5,051 nt of DNA, from assembly GCA_025774865.1 (NCBI GenBank), contig JALGZO010000630.1:1-5051 (forward strand). Reading direction: 5' to 3'. This DNA is from a bacterium. Lineage in GTDB: Bacteria; ARS69. The notes under the pieces were generated by a model. The model saw only the letters and a list, made by a program, of their open reading frames with translations, was not told the DNA's origin and made no database searches. A program made the translations under genes and the position numbers. Shown one piece after another: positions 1-5,051 of the stretch (position 1 is its first letter; every line of letters starts with the position of its first letter).

Positions 1-1749
1 GAGTCCCTCGATGGAGCCTTCGACCGTCGACGGATCCGGAGGGGCCTCTTGGACCTCTTCGACCGCCCCTTCCTCCGGCGGCGGCGGGAACACGTACCGG
101 GCGACGGTGATCCTCGGCCCGCCGGCGGTCGGAGACAGGAACTTGCTCGCCTGGACGGCCTCGATCACCGCCGCGTCGAACTCGTTGCCGCCCGATCTGA
201 CGATCTTCGTCTTCTCGACGCTTCCATCGTCCGCGATGGTGAGACGGACCCACACTTCGACTTCAGCGACACCCGGCGGGAGCGGGACGTCTCGCGGATC
301 GACCCGGCTCAATACGATCTCCTCCGGTTCCGTGTCCATGTTCGGACGGATGAAGTGAACCGGCGGCGCGTCGAGCCTCTCGACGGTCCACACGGGGTAG
401 CCGAGCCGGCGCCTCGCGTAGGCGTCGGCCTCCGTACCGGAGTGGTAGTTCGCGAGGCGGTGCAAGAGGGCCTCGGCCGAATCCGGTTCGTCGAGTCGAT
501 GCTCGAGTACCCAAGCCTCCGCGTAGAGTGCCTTGGCCCCCCACTCCGTCCCGATGGCGTCTTCAGCGAGCGACGAATACTCGGCGAGGGCGGCGTCGAC
601 GTTGCCGATCTCCTCCAGGAGTTGCTCCGCGAGGAGATACCGCTTGCGCTCGCGATCATCGTCGTCGTCGTTGTCGATGGCCAATCGCAGATCGATGACG
701 GATTGAATCTCGGTCATGCGCTGGGACGCCGTTCGCGACGCCTCGAACCCGCTGCCCTGCTCGCGCACCCGTTCGTACTCCTCGTGCGCCCGCTCCAGAT
801 CGCCGACGTCGTCCCAGGTTCGCGCGATCGCGAGCTGAGCGTTCGCCGCAGGCTCGGACAGCGGCATCTTCTCGATGATGACCGCGTAGATCTCCCGGGC
901 TCGATCGACCTCTCCCAACGAGTAGTGGACGTCGCCCTCGGCGAGCCGCGCCGCACCTTCGTCTTCCACGTTGGTCGATCGCTTCGCCACCTTCTGGAAC
1001 GTCTTCTCGGCTCGCTCGTACTCCCCGACGGAAAGGAGGGCCCGGCCCTTCCGCATGCCGCCCCGGAACCGTTCCTGCGGCGTGCCCCCGTGGTCGTGCA
1101 CCTTCTCGTAGAAACCGACGGCGGTCTCTACATCTCCCTGCTCCTCGGCAATCGCTCCGGCCCGCAGCCCGGCGTCCGCGAACCACTCGCTGCCCCCGTG
1201 ATGGTTCAGGACGTCGGCGAACGAGATCAGGGCTTCGTCGTAATTGCCCAGCTCGCTCCGCACCACGCCTGAGAAGTAAGTCACGCCGTCGCGTGTGTCC
1301 TTCTTGTCGAGCTCGGCGGCACGAGTCAGTGCCTCCACCGCGCCAGCGTACTCCTTCGTCTCGATGTGAGTGCGCCCCTTCATCAAGAGGGCCTTCGGCA
1401 CGAGGTCGGATTCCGAATAGAACGTGAGGATCTCGTCGAACTTTCGGAGCGCCGTGGAGTACTCCCCTTTTTCGAACGAGGCTCTCCCCATGAGAAGGAG
1501 TGCGTCGTCCACCCACTTGCTGTCCGGGTAGTACTTCACCACCTTTGCGGCCTTTTCGAACGACTCCTGATAGAGAGTCTTCTCCTGGTTCGAGATATCG
1601 TTCCGCTCCGGATCCGCCCTCTTCTTGATATCCTGGGCCTCCGCGAACTTCGCATTGGCGTTGTGCAGAGTGTTGAAATACGCGCAGCCGCCGGTGAAGG
1701 CGCCGGCCGCCAGCCCGATCACCCAGAGGCGGAGGACGAACCCCTTCAT
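1..1749 (-). CDS. TPR-repeat lipoprotein with C-terminal TonB-like domain (partial, runs off left edge)
   Basis: An uninterrupted frame of 583 codons runs from an ATG to the window edge without a stop; the true C-terminus lies outside. Residues 1-22 form a lipoprotein signal: basic K2 and R7, a hydrophobic core (LWVIGLAAGAF), then TGG-C with Cys22 as the likely lipidated residue. Residues ~76-440 hold about nine TPR-like helical pairs, e.g. GRASFEKGEYSTALRKFDEI near 88-107 and GVVRSELGNYDEALISFADV near 161-180. An acidic stretch DNDDDDD (359-365) separates repeats 7 and 8. Residues ~492-560 resemble the TonB C-terminal domain: a VEVWVRLTIADDGSV strand, then SGGNEFDAAVIEAVQ and a RYVFPP end. 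A Pro/Glu-rich tail follows. The start overlaps the pyrC stop (ATGA) with a weak GGGAG 4 nt upstream. By family analogy it is an envelope scaffold facing the periplasm; no enzymatic role or pyrimidine link is visible. The reading frame is certain, the function is not. Confidence 0.93.
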   Translation of the reverse strand, partial: MKGFVLRLWVIGLAAGAFTGGCAYFNTLHNANAKFAEAQDIKKRADPERNDISNQEKTLYQESFEKAAKVVKYYPDSKWVDDALLLMGRASFEKGEYSTALRKFDEILTFYSESDLVPKALLMKGRTHIETKEYAGAVEALTRAAELDKKDTRDGVTYFSGVVRSELGNYDEALISFADVLNHHGGSEWFADAGLRAGAIAEEQGDVETAVGFYEKVHDHGGTPQERFRGGMRKGRALLSVGEYERAEKTFQKVAKRSTNVEDEGAARLAEGDVHYSLGEVDRAREIYAVIIEKMPLSEPAANAQLAIARTWDDVGDLERAHEEYERVREQGSGFEASRTASQRMTEIQSVIDLRLAIDNDDDDDRERKRYLLAEQLLEEIGNVDAALAEYSSLAEDAIGTEWGAKALYAEAWVLEHRLDEPDSAEALLHRLANYHSGTEADAYARRRLGYPVWTVERLDAPPVHFIRPNMDTEPEEIVLSRVDPRDVPLPPGVAEVEVWVRLTIADDGSVEKTKIVRSGGNEFDAAVIEAVQASKFLSPTAGGPRITVARYVFPPPPEEGAVEEVQEAPPDPSTVEGSIEGL

Positions 1750-3089
1750 CGCGCTCCCGTCTCGAGGGCGGTGGCTTCTCGATTCGGGTCGGGCGCGACG
1801 AGCCGCTTGCGAATTTCCGGACTCTCCCACACCGCCCGGCCGGCCAGGAGCGTCAAGAGAACGCGGCCGGTCAACTCCGTTCCGAGAAACGGCGTATTGG
1901 AGGACTTGGACCCGATGTCGTCCTCGGTAAAGGTCCACCGAGCCGCCGGATCGAAGACGACGACGTCGGCCGGGGCGCCCGGCCGCAGCGTGCCGGCGTC
2001 CAGACCCAAGATCCGCGCCGGAGCCGTGGTCATGCGCTCGACTATGGTGAGAAGCTCGAGTCCGGCCGCGCCGAGCTGGGTGATCGAGAGCGCCAGAGAG
2101 GTCTCGAGACCGATGATCCCGAACGGCGCCATCGTGAACTCGACCAGCTTCTCGAGCGCCGCGTGAGGGGCGTGGTCGGTGGCGATCGCGTCGAGGGTGC
2201 CGTCGGCGAGTCCCTCTACGACCGCGCGCCGATCCGTCTCGGACCGCAGCGGCGGATTCATCTTCGTGTTCGCGTCGAAGCTCGCTGCCGCTTCTTCCGT
2301 GAGCGTGAAGTGGTGCGGGGCTCCCTCCGCCGTCACCCGCACTCCACGCTCCTTCGCGTCCCGGATGATCTCGACCGAGCGGGCCGTGGAGACGTGACAA
2401 ACGTGTAGCTTACCTCCGGTGATCTCAGCGAGGCGGACGTCACGGGCCACTCCCACGTCTTCGGACGCGGCGGGGATGCCGTTGATGCCGATGCGCGTGC
2501 TCACCGCGCCCTCGTGCATGTGCCCTCCGGCCGAGAGCGCGAGGTCTTCCGAGTGCGAGATGATCGACTGTCCCGTGATCTGCGCGTACTCGAGCGCGCG
2601 CCTCATCACCCGGGAGCTCTCCACCGGGTGACCGTCGTCGGAGAAACCAACCGCGCCCGCGTCTCGGAGGCACATCATCTCCGTCAGAGCCGAGCCCTTC
2701 TGGCCTTTCGTGATCGCCGCGATGGGATGTACCCGGCAGAGCGCGGCCTCCTGGCCGAGACGGACGATCCGTGCAACCATGGCTTCGTTGTCAACGACGG
2801 GATCCGTGTTCGGCATGCACGCGACGCTCGTGACACCGCCGCGCGCTGCCGCGCGCGATCCGGACGCCACGTCCTCCTTGTATTCGAACCCCGGCTCGCG
2901 GAAGTGCACGTGCATGTCGACGAGACCGGGTGCCACCGCGAGCCCTTCGGCGTCCACGATCCGCGCTCCATCTGCGTCGATGTTCGTGTCGACCGCGACG
3001 ATTTCTCCCTTTTCGATGAGAAGGTCGGCCCGGTCGTCGTGCGCCGTGGCCGGATCGATGACCCGGCCGCCCCGAATCAGAATCTTCAA
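1746..3089 (-). CDS. pyrC: dihydroorotase, class I (PyrC)
   Basis: Cytosolic zinc amidohydrolase that cyclises N-carbamoyl-L-aspartate to dihydroorotate, step 3 of UMP synthesis. The 447 residues show the full ligand set of the long class I family: DMHVHFREPG with H60 and H62, D152 in the GFSDDGHPV segment, H179 in ISHSEDLAL, H232 in LHVCHVST, and D305 in ATDHAPH. The substrate-binding segment MPNTDPV (92-98) and KMNPPLR (276-282) are also present. The ~20 residues after WESPEIRKR at the C-terminus look like an extension beyond the usual ~425-430 aa. The start is TTG at 3089, overlapping the pyrB stop as TTGA; GGAGGAGGA ends 8 nt upstream and the protein begins [13 protein letters not shown] as the family does. 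Every expected metal ligand is intact, so it should be active and not a pseudo-dihydroorotase of the kind that only scaffolds ATCase in some bacteria. Confidence 0.97.
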   Translation of the reverse strand: MKILIRGGRVIDPATAHDDRADLLIEKGEIVAVDTNIDADGARIVDAEGLAVAPGLVDMHVHFREPGFEYKEDVASGSRAAARGGVTSVACMPNTDPVVDNEAMVARIVRLGQEAALCRVHPIAAITKGQKGSALTEMMCLRDAGAVGFSDDGHPVESSRVMRRALEYAQITGQSIISHSEDLALSAGGHMHEGAVSTRIGINGIPAASEDVGVARDVRLAEITGGKLHVCHVSTARSVEIIRDAKERGVRVTAEGAPHHFTLTEEAAASFDANTKMNPPLRSETDRRAVVEGLADGTLDAIATDHAPHAALEKLVEFTMAPFGIIGLETSLALSITQLGAAGLELLTIVERMTTAPARILGLDAGTLRPGAPADVVVFDPAARWTFTEDDIGSKSSNTPFLGTELTGRVLLTLLAGRAVWESPEIRKRLVAPDPNREATALETGAR

Positions 3090-4015
3090 TTCAGCGATCC
3101 TCCTCCGGACAAGAGGTAGAGAACCGCCATCCGGACCGCCACACCGTTCGTCACCTGTCGGAGAATCGTTCCGGAGTGCGCTTCCGCCACATCGTGCGCG
3201 ATCTCGGTGCCGCGGTTCATCGGCCCCGGGTGAAGAATGATCATGCCGCCCGGCAGCTCCGCGAGCTTGTCCATCGTGATCCCGAAGTAACTCACGTATT
3301 CGCGAATGCTCGGAATGAGCGGCTCGCTCTGCCGCTCGAACTGGATGCGGAGAACATTGACGGCGTCGGCGTTCTTGAGGGCATGCCGGACATCGGTAGC
3401 GCGCTCCACCCCGAGTTTCTCGATCTCGGGCGGTAGCATCGTGGGCGGGCCGCAGACGGTCACCTTGGCCCCGAGCTTCGTCAACAAGAACACGTTGGAG
3501 CGCGCCACCCGACTGTGCGTGATGTCCCCGAGGATGACCACGCGGATTCCCTCGATGCGGCCGAGTTTCTCGCGCAGCGTGGAGGCGTCGAGAAGCGCCT
3601 GGGTGGGATGCTCGTGCTGTCCGTCGCCGGCGTTGATGACCCGGGCCTGCACCTGCCGGTCGAGGAAGTGGCAGGCTCCCTCGTTATGATGCCGCATCAC
3701 GATCATGTCGACGTTCATCGCTTCGATGTTCTGCGCCGTGTCCCGGAGCGACTCCCCCTTCGTCACCGACGACGTCGGCACGGAAAAGTTGAGGACGTCG
3801 GCCGAGAGCCGCTTCTCGGCGAGCTCGAAGCTCGAGCGCGTTCGCGTGGAGTTCTCGAAGAAGAGGTTCGCGACGGTGACCCCCCGCAGCGTGGGAACTT
3901 TCTTGATGGAGCGCGACTGGATCTCCTTGAAAGGCTCAGCCTGATCGAGAATCTCGAGAATCTCCTCCGGTTCGAGCTCCCGGATTCCGAGCAGGGATTT
4001 CCTCTCTGCGATCAA
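3086..4015 (-). CDS. pyrB: aspartate carbamoyltransferase catalytic chain (PyrB)
   Basis: Condenses carbamoyl phosphate and L-aspartate to N-carbamoyl-aspartate, the committed step of pyrimidine synthesis, in the cytosol. At 309 aa it has normal family length. Seen in order: the carbamoyl-phosphate motif STRTR (56-60) within [13 protein letters not shown], the mobile loop SSVTKGES with S83 and K86, R108-H109, HPTQ (136-139), R169 in [10 protein letters not shown], the aspartate-binding LRIQFERQ with R223 and Q225, and LHPGPMNRG (261-269). The STRTR and aspartate-site motifs favour ATCase over ornithine carbamoyltransferase, and the pyr neighbours agree. The start is TTG at 4015, overlapping the pyrR stop as TTGA; the Shine-Dalgarno-like GGAGGAGGAG at 4021-4030 lies 5 nt upstream, inside the pyrR end. 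No pyrI regulatory chain is in the window. The order pyrB then pyrC would suit an ATCase-dihydroorotase complex as known in Aquifex, but that is inference. Confidence 0.98.
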   Translation of the reverse strand: MIAERKSLLGIRELEPEEILEILDQAEPFKEIQSRSIKKVPTLRGVTVANLFFENSTRTRSSFELAEKRLSADVLNFSVPTSSVTKGESLRDTAQNIEAMNVDMIVMRHHNEGACHFLDRQVQARVINAGDGQHEHPTQALLDASTLREKLGRIEGIRVVILGDITHSRVARSNVFLLTKLGAKVTVCGPPTMLPPEIEKLGVERATDVRHALKNADAVNVLRIQFERQSEPLIPSIREYVSYFGITMDKLAELPGGMIILHPGPMNRGTEIAHDVAEAHSGTILRQVTNGVAVRMAVLYLLSGGGSLN

Positions 4016-4620
4016 GACTTCTCCTCCTCCAGCTCGCAGAGCACGACCGAGTCGACCCCGTCGGACTCCTTGAACTGCACCTTGACGATCTCGGCCGGCG
4101 CCGTGGGCACGTTCTTCCCCACATAGTCGGCCCGGATCGGAAACTCCCGGTGGCCGCGATCGACCAGAACGGCGAGCTGGATCGTCTTCGGCCGGCCGAA
4201 GTCGATGACTTCATCCATCGCGGCGCGAATCGTGCGGCCCGTGTAGAGGACGTCGTCGACGAGGACCACGTTCTTGTCGACGATCGACACGGGGATTTCG
4301 GTGGAGCGTACGAGCGGCTGTTTGGCGATCGCGTGGAGATCGTCGCGGTAGAGCGTGATGTCGAGGATGCCGAATGGCACGCGCATGCCTTCGATCTCGT
4401 GAATCTTCTCGACGATCCGATTCGCGAGAGGCTGACCCCGCGTGCGAATGCCGCAGATCACGATCCCCGCCGGGCCGGAGTTGCGCTCCATGATCTCGTG
4501 CGCGAGGCGGGAGATGGCCCGACGCATGTCGTCGGCGGACATGATGCGCGCCTTCTCGACGAAGTTCGCGAACTCCTCCGGCTTCTCCGGTGAAGAGGTC
4601 TGGGGGGTGGTGTCCGTCAT
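4012..4620 (-). CDS. pyrR: PyrR: pyr operon RNA-binding attenuation regulator / uracil phosphoribosyltransferase
   Basis: PyrR binds a hairpin in pyr leader RNA when charged with UMP or UTP and promotes termination; family members often also make UMP from uracil and PRPP. The 202 residues carry the type I phosphoribosyltransferase fold marks: GIRTRG (57-62), DITLYRDDL (87-95), the PRPP-binding [13 protein letters not shown] (118-130), and the PyrR signature [19 protein letters not shown] (152-170). S37, R38 and H41 align with B. subtilis T18, R19 and H22, the N-terminal helix reported to contact RNA. The start is ATG at 4620 with AGGAGG 4 nt upstream. This leaves ~20 extra Thr/Ser/Pro/Glu-rich residues before the point where B. 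subtilis PyrR (about 180 aa) begins. A longer frame upstream from GTG at 4755 would translate through the terminator and is rejected. It is the first gene of the operon and sits behind its own binding site, so it is probably autoregulated. Confidence 0.97.
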   Translation of the reverse strand: MTDTTPQTSSPEKPEEFANFVEKARIMSADDMRRAISRLAHEIMERNSGPAGIVICGIRTRGQPLANRIVEKIHEIEGMRVPFGILDITLYRDDLHAIAKQPLVRSTEIPVSIVDKNVVLVDDVLYTGRTIRAAMDEVIDFGRPKTIQLAVLVDRGHREFPIRADYVGKNVPTAPAEIVKVQFKESDGVDSVVLCELEEEKS

Positions 4621-4692
4621 GGATCCTCCTGCCCGGCGCCGGCGAAAAAAACCGCCGCGGCCGTGATGACGGGTCCGGGCGGTGGAGGATCC
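4621..4692 (-). promoter_or_regulatory. pyrR Shine-Dalgarno and complementary anti-Shine-Dalgarno flanking the terminator
   Basis: GGAGGATCC (4629-4621), which holds the pyrR Shine-Dalgarno, is the exact reverse complement of GGATCCTCC (4692-4684), which abuts the 5' base of the terminator stem. A second pairing, GCCCGG (4680-4675) with CCGGGC (4636-4631), can stack inside it across an ACC/A internal loop, giving up to 15 bp in read-through RNA. The complementarity is seen directly; translational control is inference. Confidence 0.5.
4645..4683 (-). terminator. intrinsic terminator (attenuator) in the pyr leader
   Basis: On the minus strand ACCGCC (4683-4678) pairs with GGCGGU (4656-4651), CGG (4677-4675) with CCG (4660-4658), and CCGU (4672-4669) with ACGG (4664-4661) around a CAUC loop. 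That makes a 13-bp GC-rich stem with one C bulge and one AC bulge. Seven T follow or close the stem (4651-4645). It lies between the promoter and the pyrR Shine-Dalgarno, so it acts as a conditional attenuator and not as the end of an upstream gene. Confidence 0.85.
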
Positions 4693-4742
4693 GGGCACGC
4701 TGGCGGTGCGCAGCCTGCGGCCGGGGATCGCGGCGCCGACCC
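4671..4742 (-). promoter_or_regulatory. candidate antiterminator pairing in the pyr leader
   Basis: GGGUC-GGCG (4742-4734) can pair with CGCC-CG-GACCC (4681-4671), giving nine base pairs with a 2-nt bulge. The 5' arm includes the GG of the PyrR-loop lower stem; the 3' arm is the 5' arm of the terminator. The three structures are therefore mutually exclusive in the sense expected for PyrR attenuation. A rival hairpin, GGCCGGG (4751-4745) with CCCGGCC (4725-4719), could also open the binding loop. The pairing was found by eye and its energy was not computed. Confidence 0.5.
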
Positions 4743-4771
4743 TTCCCGGCCTCACGGGACCGGATTAAAGG
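4741..4771 (-). promoter_or_regulatory. PyrR binding loop (anti-antiterminator hairpin) in the pyr leader RNA
   Basis: The RNA folds as CCGGUC (4763-4758) paired with GGCCGG (4751-4746), closing a six-base loop CCGUGA (4757-4752). Below an asymmetric internal loop (UAAU against G) lies a lower stem CCUU/AAGG (4771-4768 with 4744-4741). The segment GGUCCCGUGAGGCC matches the published PyrR-site consensus ARUCCNGNGAGGYU except at the first and last bases, and the hexaloop fits CNGNGA exactly. Position about 20 nt into the predicted transcript and ahead of pyrR fits a PyrR/UMP sensor. Its 3' lower arm overlaps the candidate antiterminator. Confidence 0.88.
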
Positions 4772-4798
4772 TTGGCCTTCTCTTTTTCGAGCCGAGAA

Positions 4799-4827
4799 AG
4801 GGTAAGCCTCTCGCGGGGTCTTGTCAA
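4799..4827 (-). promoter_or_regulatory. sigma-70-type promoter of the pyrR-pyrB-pyrC-lipoprotein operon
   Basis: A perfect -35 hexamer TTGACA (4827-4822) is followed after exactly 17 nt by TACCCT (4804-4799), which keeps the T1, A2 and T6 of TATAAT. Transcription would start near 4791, giving a leader of about 170 nt that contains all attenuator elements below. The weak -10 is as expected for a GC-rich genome. No better promoter was seen between here and pyrR. Confidence 0.75.
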
Positions 4828-4885
4828 GAGTGGCAGCTGTTTCCGTCATGGGCGCGAGGGGTCGTCATGCCTCGAACAGCCTGCA

Positions 4886-4908
4886 CGGAGGCGAACAGGG
4901 CGCCTCCG
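4886..4908. repeat. perfect 8-bp inverted repeat upstream of the divergent promoter
   Basis: CGGAGGCG (4886-4893) and CGCCTCCG (4901-4908) are perfect inverted repeats separated by AACAGGG. The right arm touches the expected -35 position of the plus-strand promoter, so an operator or activator site is possible. No T-run follows on the plus strand, so it is not an obvious terminator. Confidence 0.4.
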
Positions 4909-4925
4909 GATCGCGGCGTCCGAGG

Positions 4926-4934
4926 TGCTATAGT
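4926..4934 (+). promoter_or_regulatory. extended -10 promoter element for the divergent exported-protein gene
   Basis: TGCTATAGT contains the extended -10 TGn followed by TATAGT, five of six matches to TATAAT. Transcription would start near 4941, leaving a leader of about 30 nt before the ATG. No TTGACA-like -35 is seen at the right distance; the place where it would be (about 4906-4911) overlaps the end of an inverted repeat. It is a good AT-rich match in a very GC-rich spacer. Confidence 0.5.
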
Positions 4935-4971
4935 GGGCCCGCGTCCCGGGTACACATGCAGGAGACCAACG

Positions 4972-5051
4972 ATGCCCTGCCGCCCTTGGCTCCTCCTCGC
5001 GGTCTTTGCCGCCTCCATCGGCACCACGGCGGCTCGCGCCGGGAACACGAT
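4972..5051 (+). CDS. N-terminus of an exported protein of unknown function (partial, runs off right edge)
   Basis: Only 26 codons are in the window. They read as a Sec signal peptide: short n-region MPCRPW with one Arg, hydrophobic core LLLAVFAASIGTTA, and an A-R-A signal peptidase I site (residues 21-23) before GNT. AGGAGA at 4960-4965 sits 6 nt before the ATG, and an extended -10 promoter lies about 40 nt upstream, which together support the start. Cys3 is too early to be a lipobox cysteine. The gene is divergent from pyrR and the mature sequence is outside the window, so no function can be given. Confidence 0.75.
   Translation, partial: MPCRPWLLLAVFAASIGTTAARAGNT

Noticed and set aside
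49-1272. 407-codon plus-strand open frame
   Set aside because: It lies opposite the lipoprotein gene, whose TPR and TonB-like pattern is clear. The translation is Arg/Val/Leu-rich with no recognisable domain, as expected for an antisense frame in GC-rich DNA.
656-1516. 286-codon minus-strand open frame
   Set aside because: It overlaps the lipoprotein gene on the same strand in another frame and gives a Gly/Arg-rich, low-complexity product; a frame shadow.
2514-3119. 201-codon plus-strand frame opposite pyrC, with similar ones opposite pyrB and pyrR
   Set aside because: All are antisense to genes with complete catalytic motifs and show no domain or ribosome site of their own.
4012-4755. Longer pyrR starting at GTG 4755
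   Set aside because: It would translate the PyrR loop, terminator and T-run; no homology appears before the ATG at 4620, which has its own AGGAGG.
4776-4800. Hairpin CTTTCTC/GAGAAGG at the start of the pyr leader
   Set aside because: Its 5' arm lies just after the -10 and mostly before the predicted start site, so it would not be in the RNA.
4211-4849. 212-codon minus-strand open frame starting MTETAATL upstream of the pyr promoter
   Set aside because: It crosses the promoter, the attenuator and pyrR in a different frame and turns Arg/His-rich. The likeness of its start to the pyrR start (both from a TCCGTCATGG 10-mer, 4842-4851 and 4613-4622) looks like chance.
4844-4869. Direct repeat CGTCATG at 4844-4850 and 4863-4869 in the divergent spacer
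   Set aside because: Seven bases twice, 19 bp apart, is weak evidence for a binding site, and no third copy at the same spacing was seen.

Overview
The window is GC-rich bacterial chromosomal DNA. Almost all of it is one minus-strand operon, read from about position 4791 down past position 1. Its order is pyrR (PyrR regulator), pyrB (aspartate carbamoyltransferase), pyrC (class I dihydroorotase), then a long TPR lipoprotein with a TonB-C-like domain, cut by the left edge. The last 80 bases hold the start of a divergent plus-strand gene for an exported protein. The lipoprotein signal, the TonB-like domain and the Sec signal peptide suggest a diderm. The lipoprotein N-terminus (Cys-Ala-Tyr-Phe-Asn-Thr after the signal) resembles TPR lipoproteins of the Gemmatimonadota/Eisenbacteria/FCB sort. 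That placement is an inference from memory and is not firm.

Region by region (minus strand): 4621-4830 is the pyr promoter and a leader of about 170 nt. The leader carries a recognisable PyrR binding loop (hexaloop CCGUGA, fitting CNGNGA), a candidate antiterminator, and an intrinsic terminator with seven U just before the pyrR Shine-Dalgarno. This is the layout of PyrR/UMP transcription attenuation known from Bacillus. In addition, the pyrR Shine-Dalgarno is perfectly complementary over 9 nt to the sequence directly before the terminator. pyrR, pyrB, pyrC and the lipoprotein gene follow with 4-nt stop/start overlaps at every junction (TTGA, TTGA, ATGA), so translation is probably coupled.

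How they work together: PyrR bound to UMP should stabilise the binding loop, block the antiterminator and end transcription early. Low UMP should allow read-through into pyrB and pyrC, which catalyse steps 2 and 3 of UMP synthesis. The lipoprotein has no visible link to pyrimidine metabolism but shares the transcript and is translationally coupled to pyrC. 4831-4971 is the rest of the divergent spacer, with an extended -10 promoter and an inverted repeat for the plus-strand gene. No RNA genes, mobile elements or CRISPR arrays were seen.
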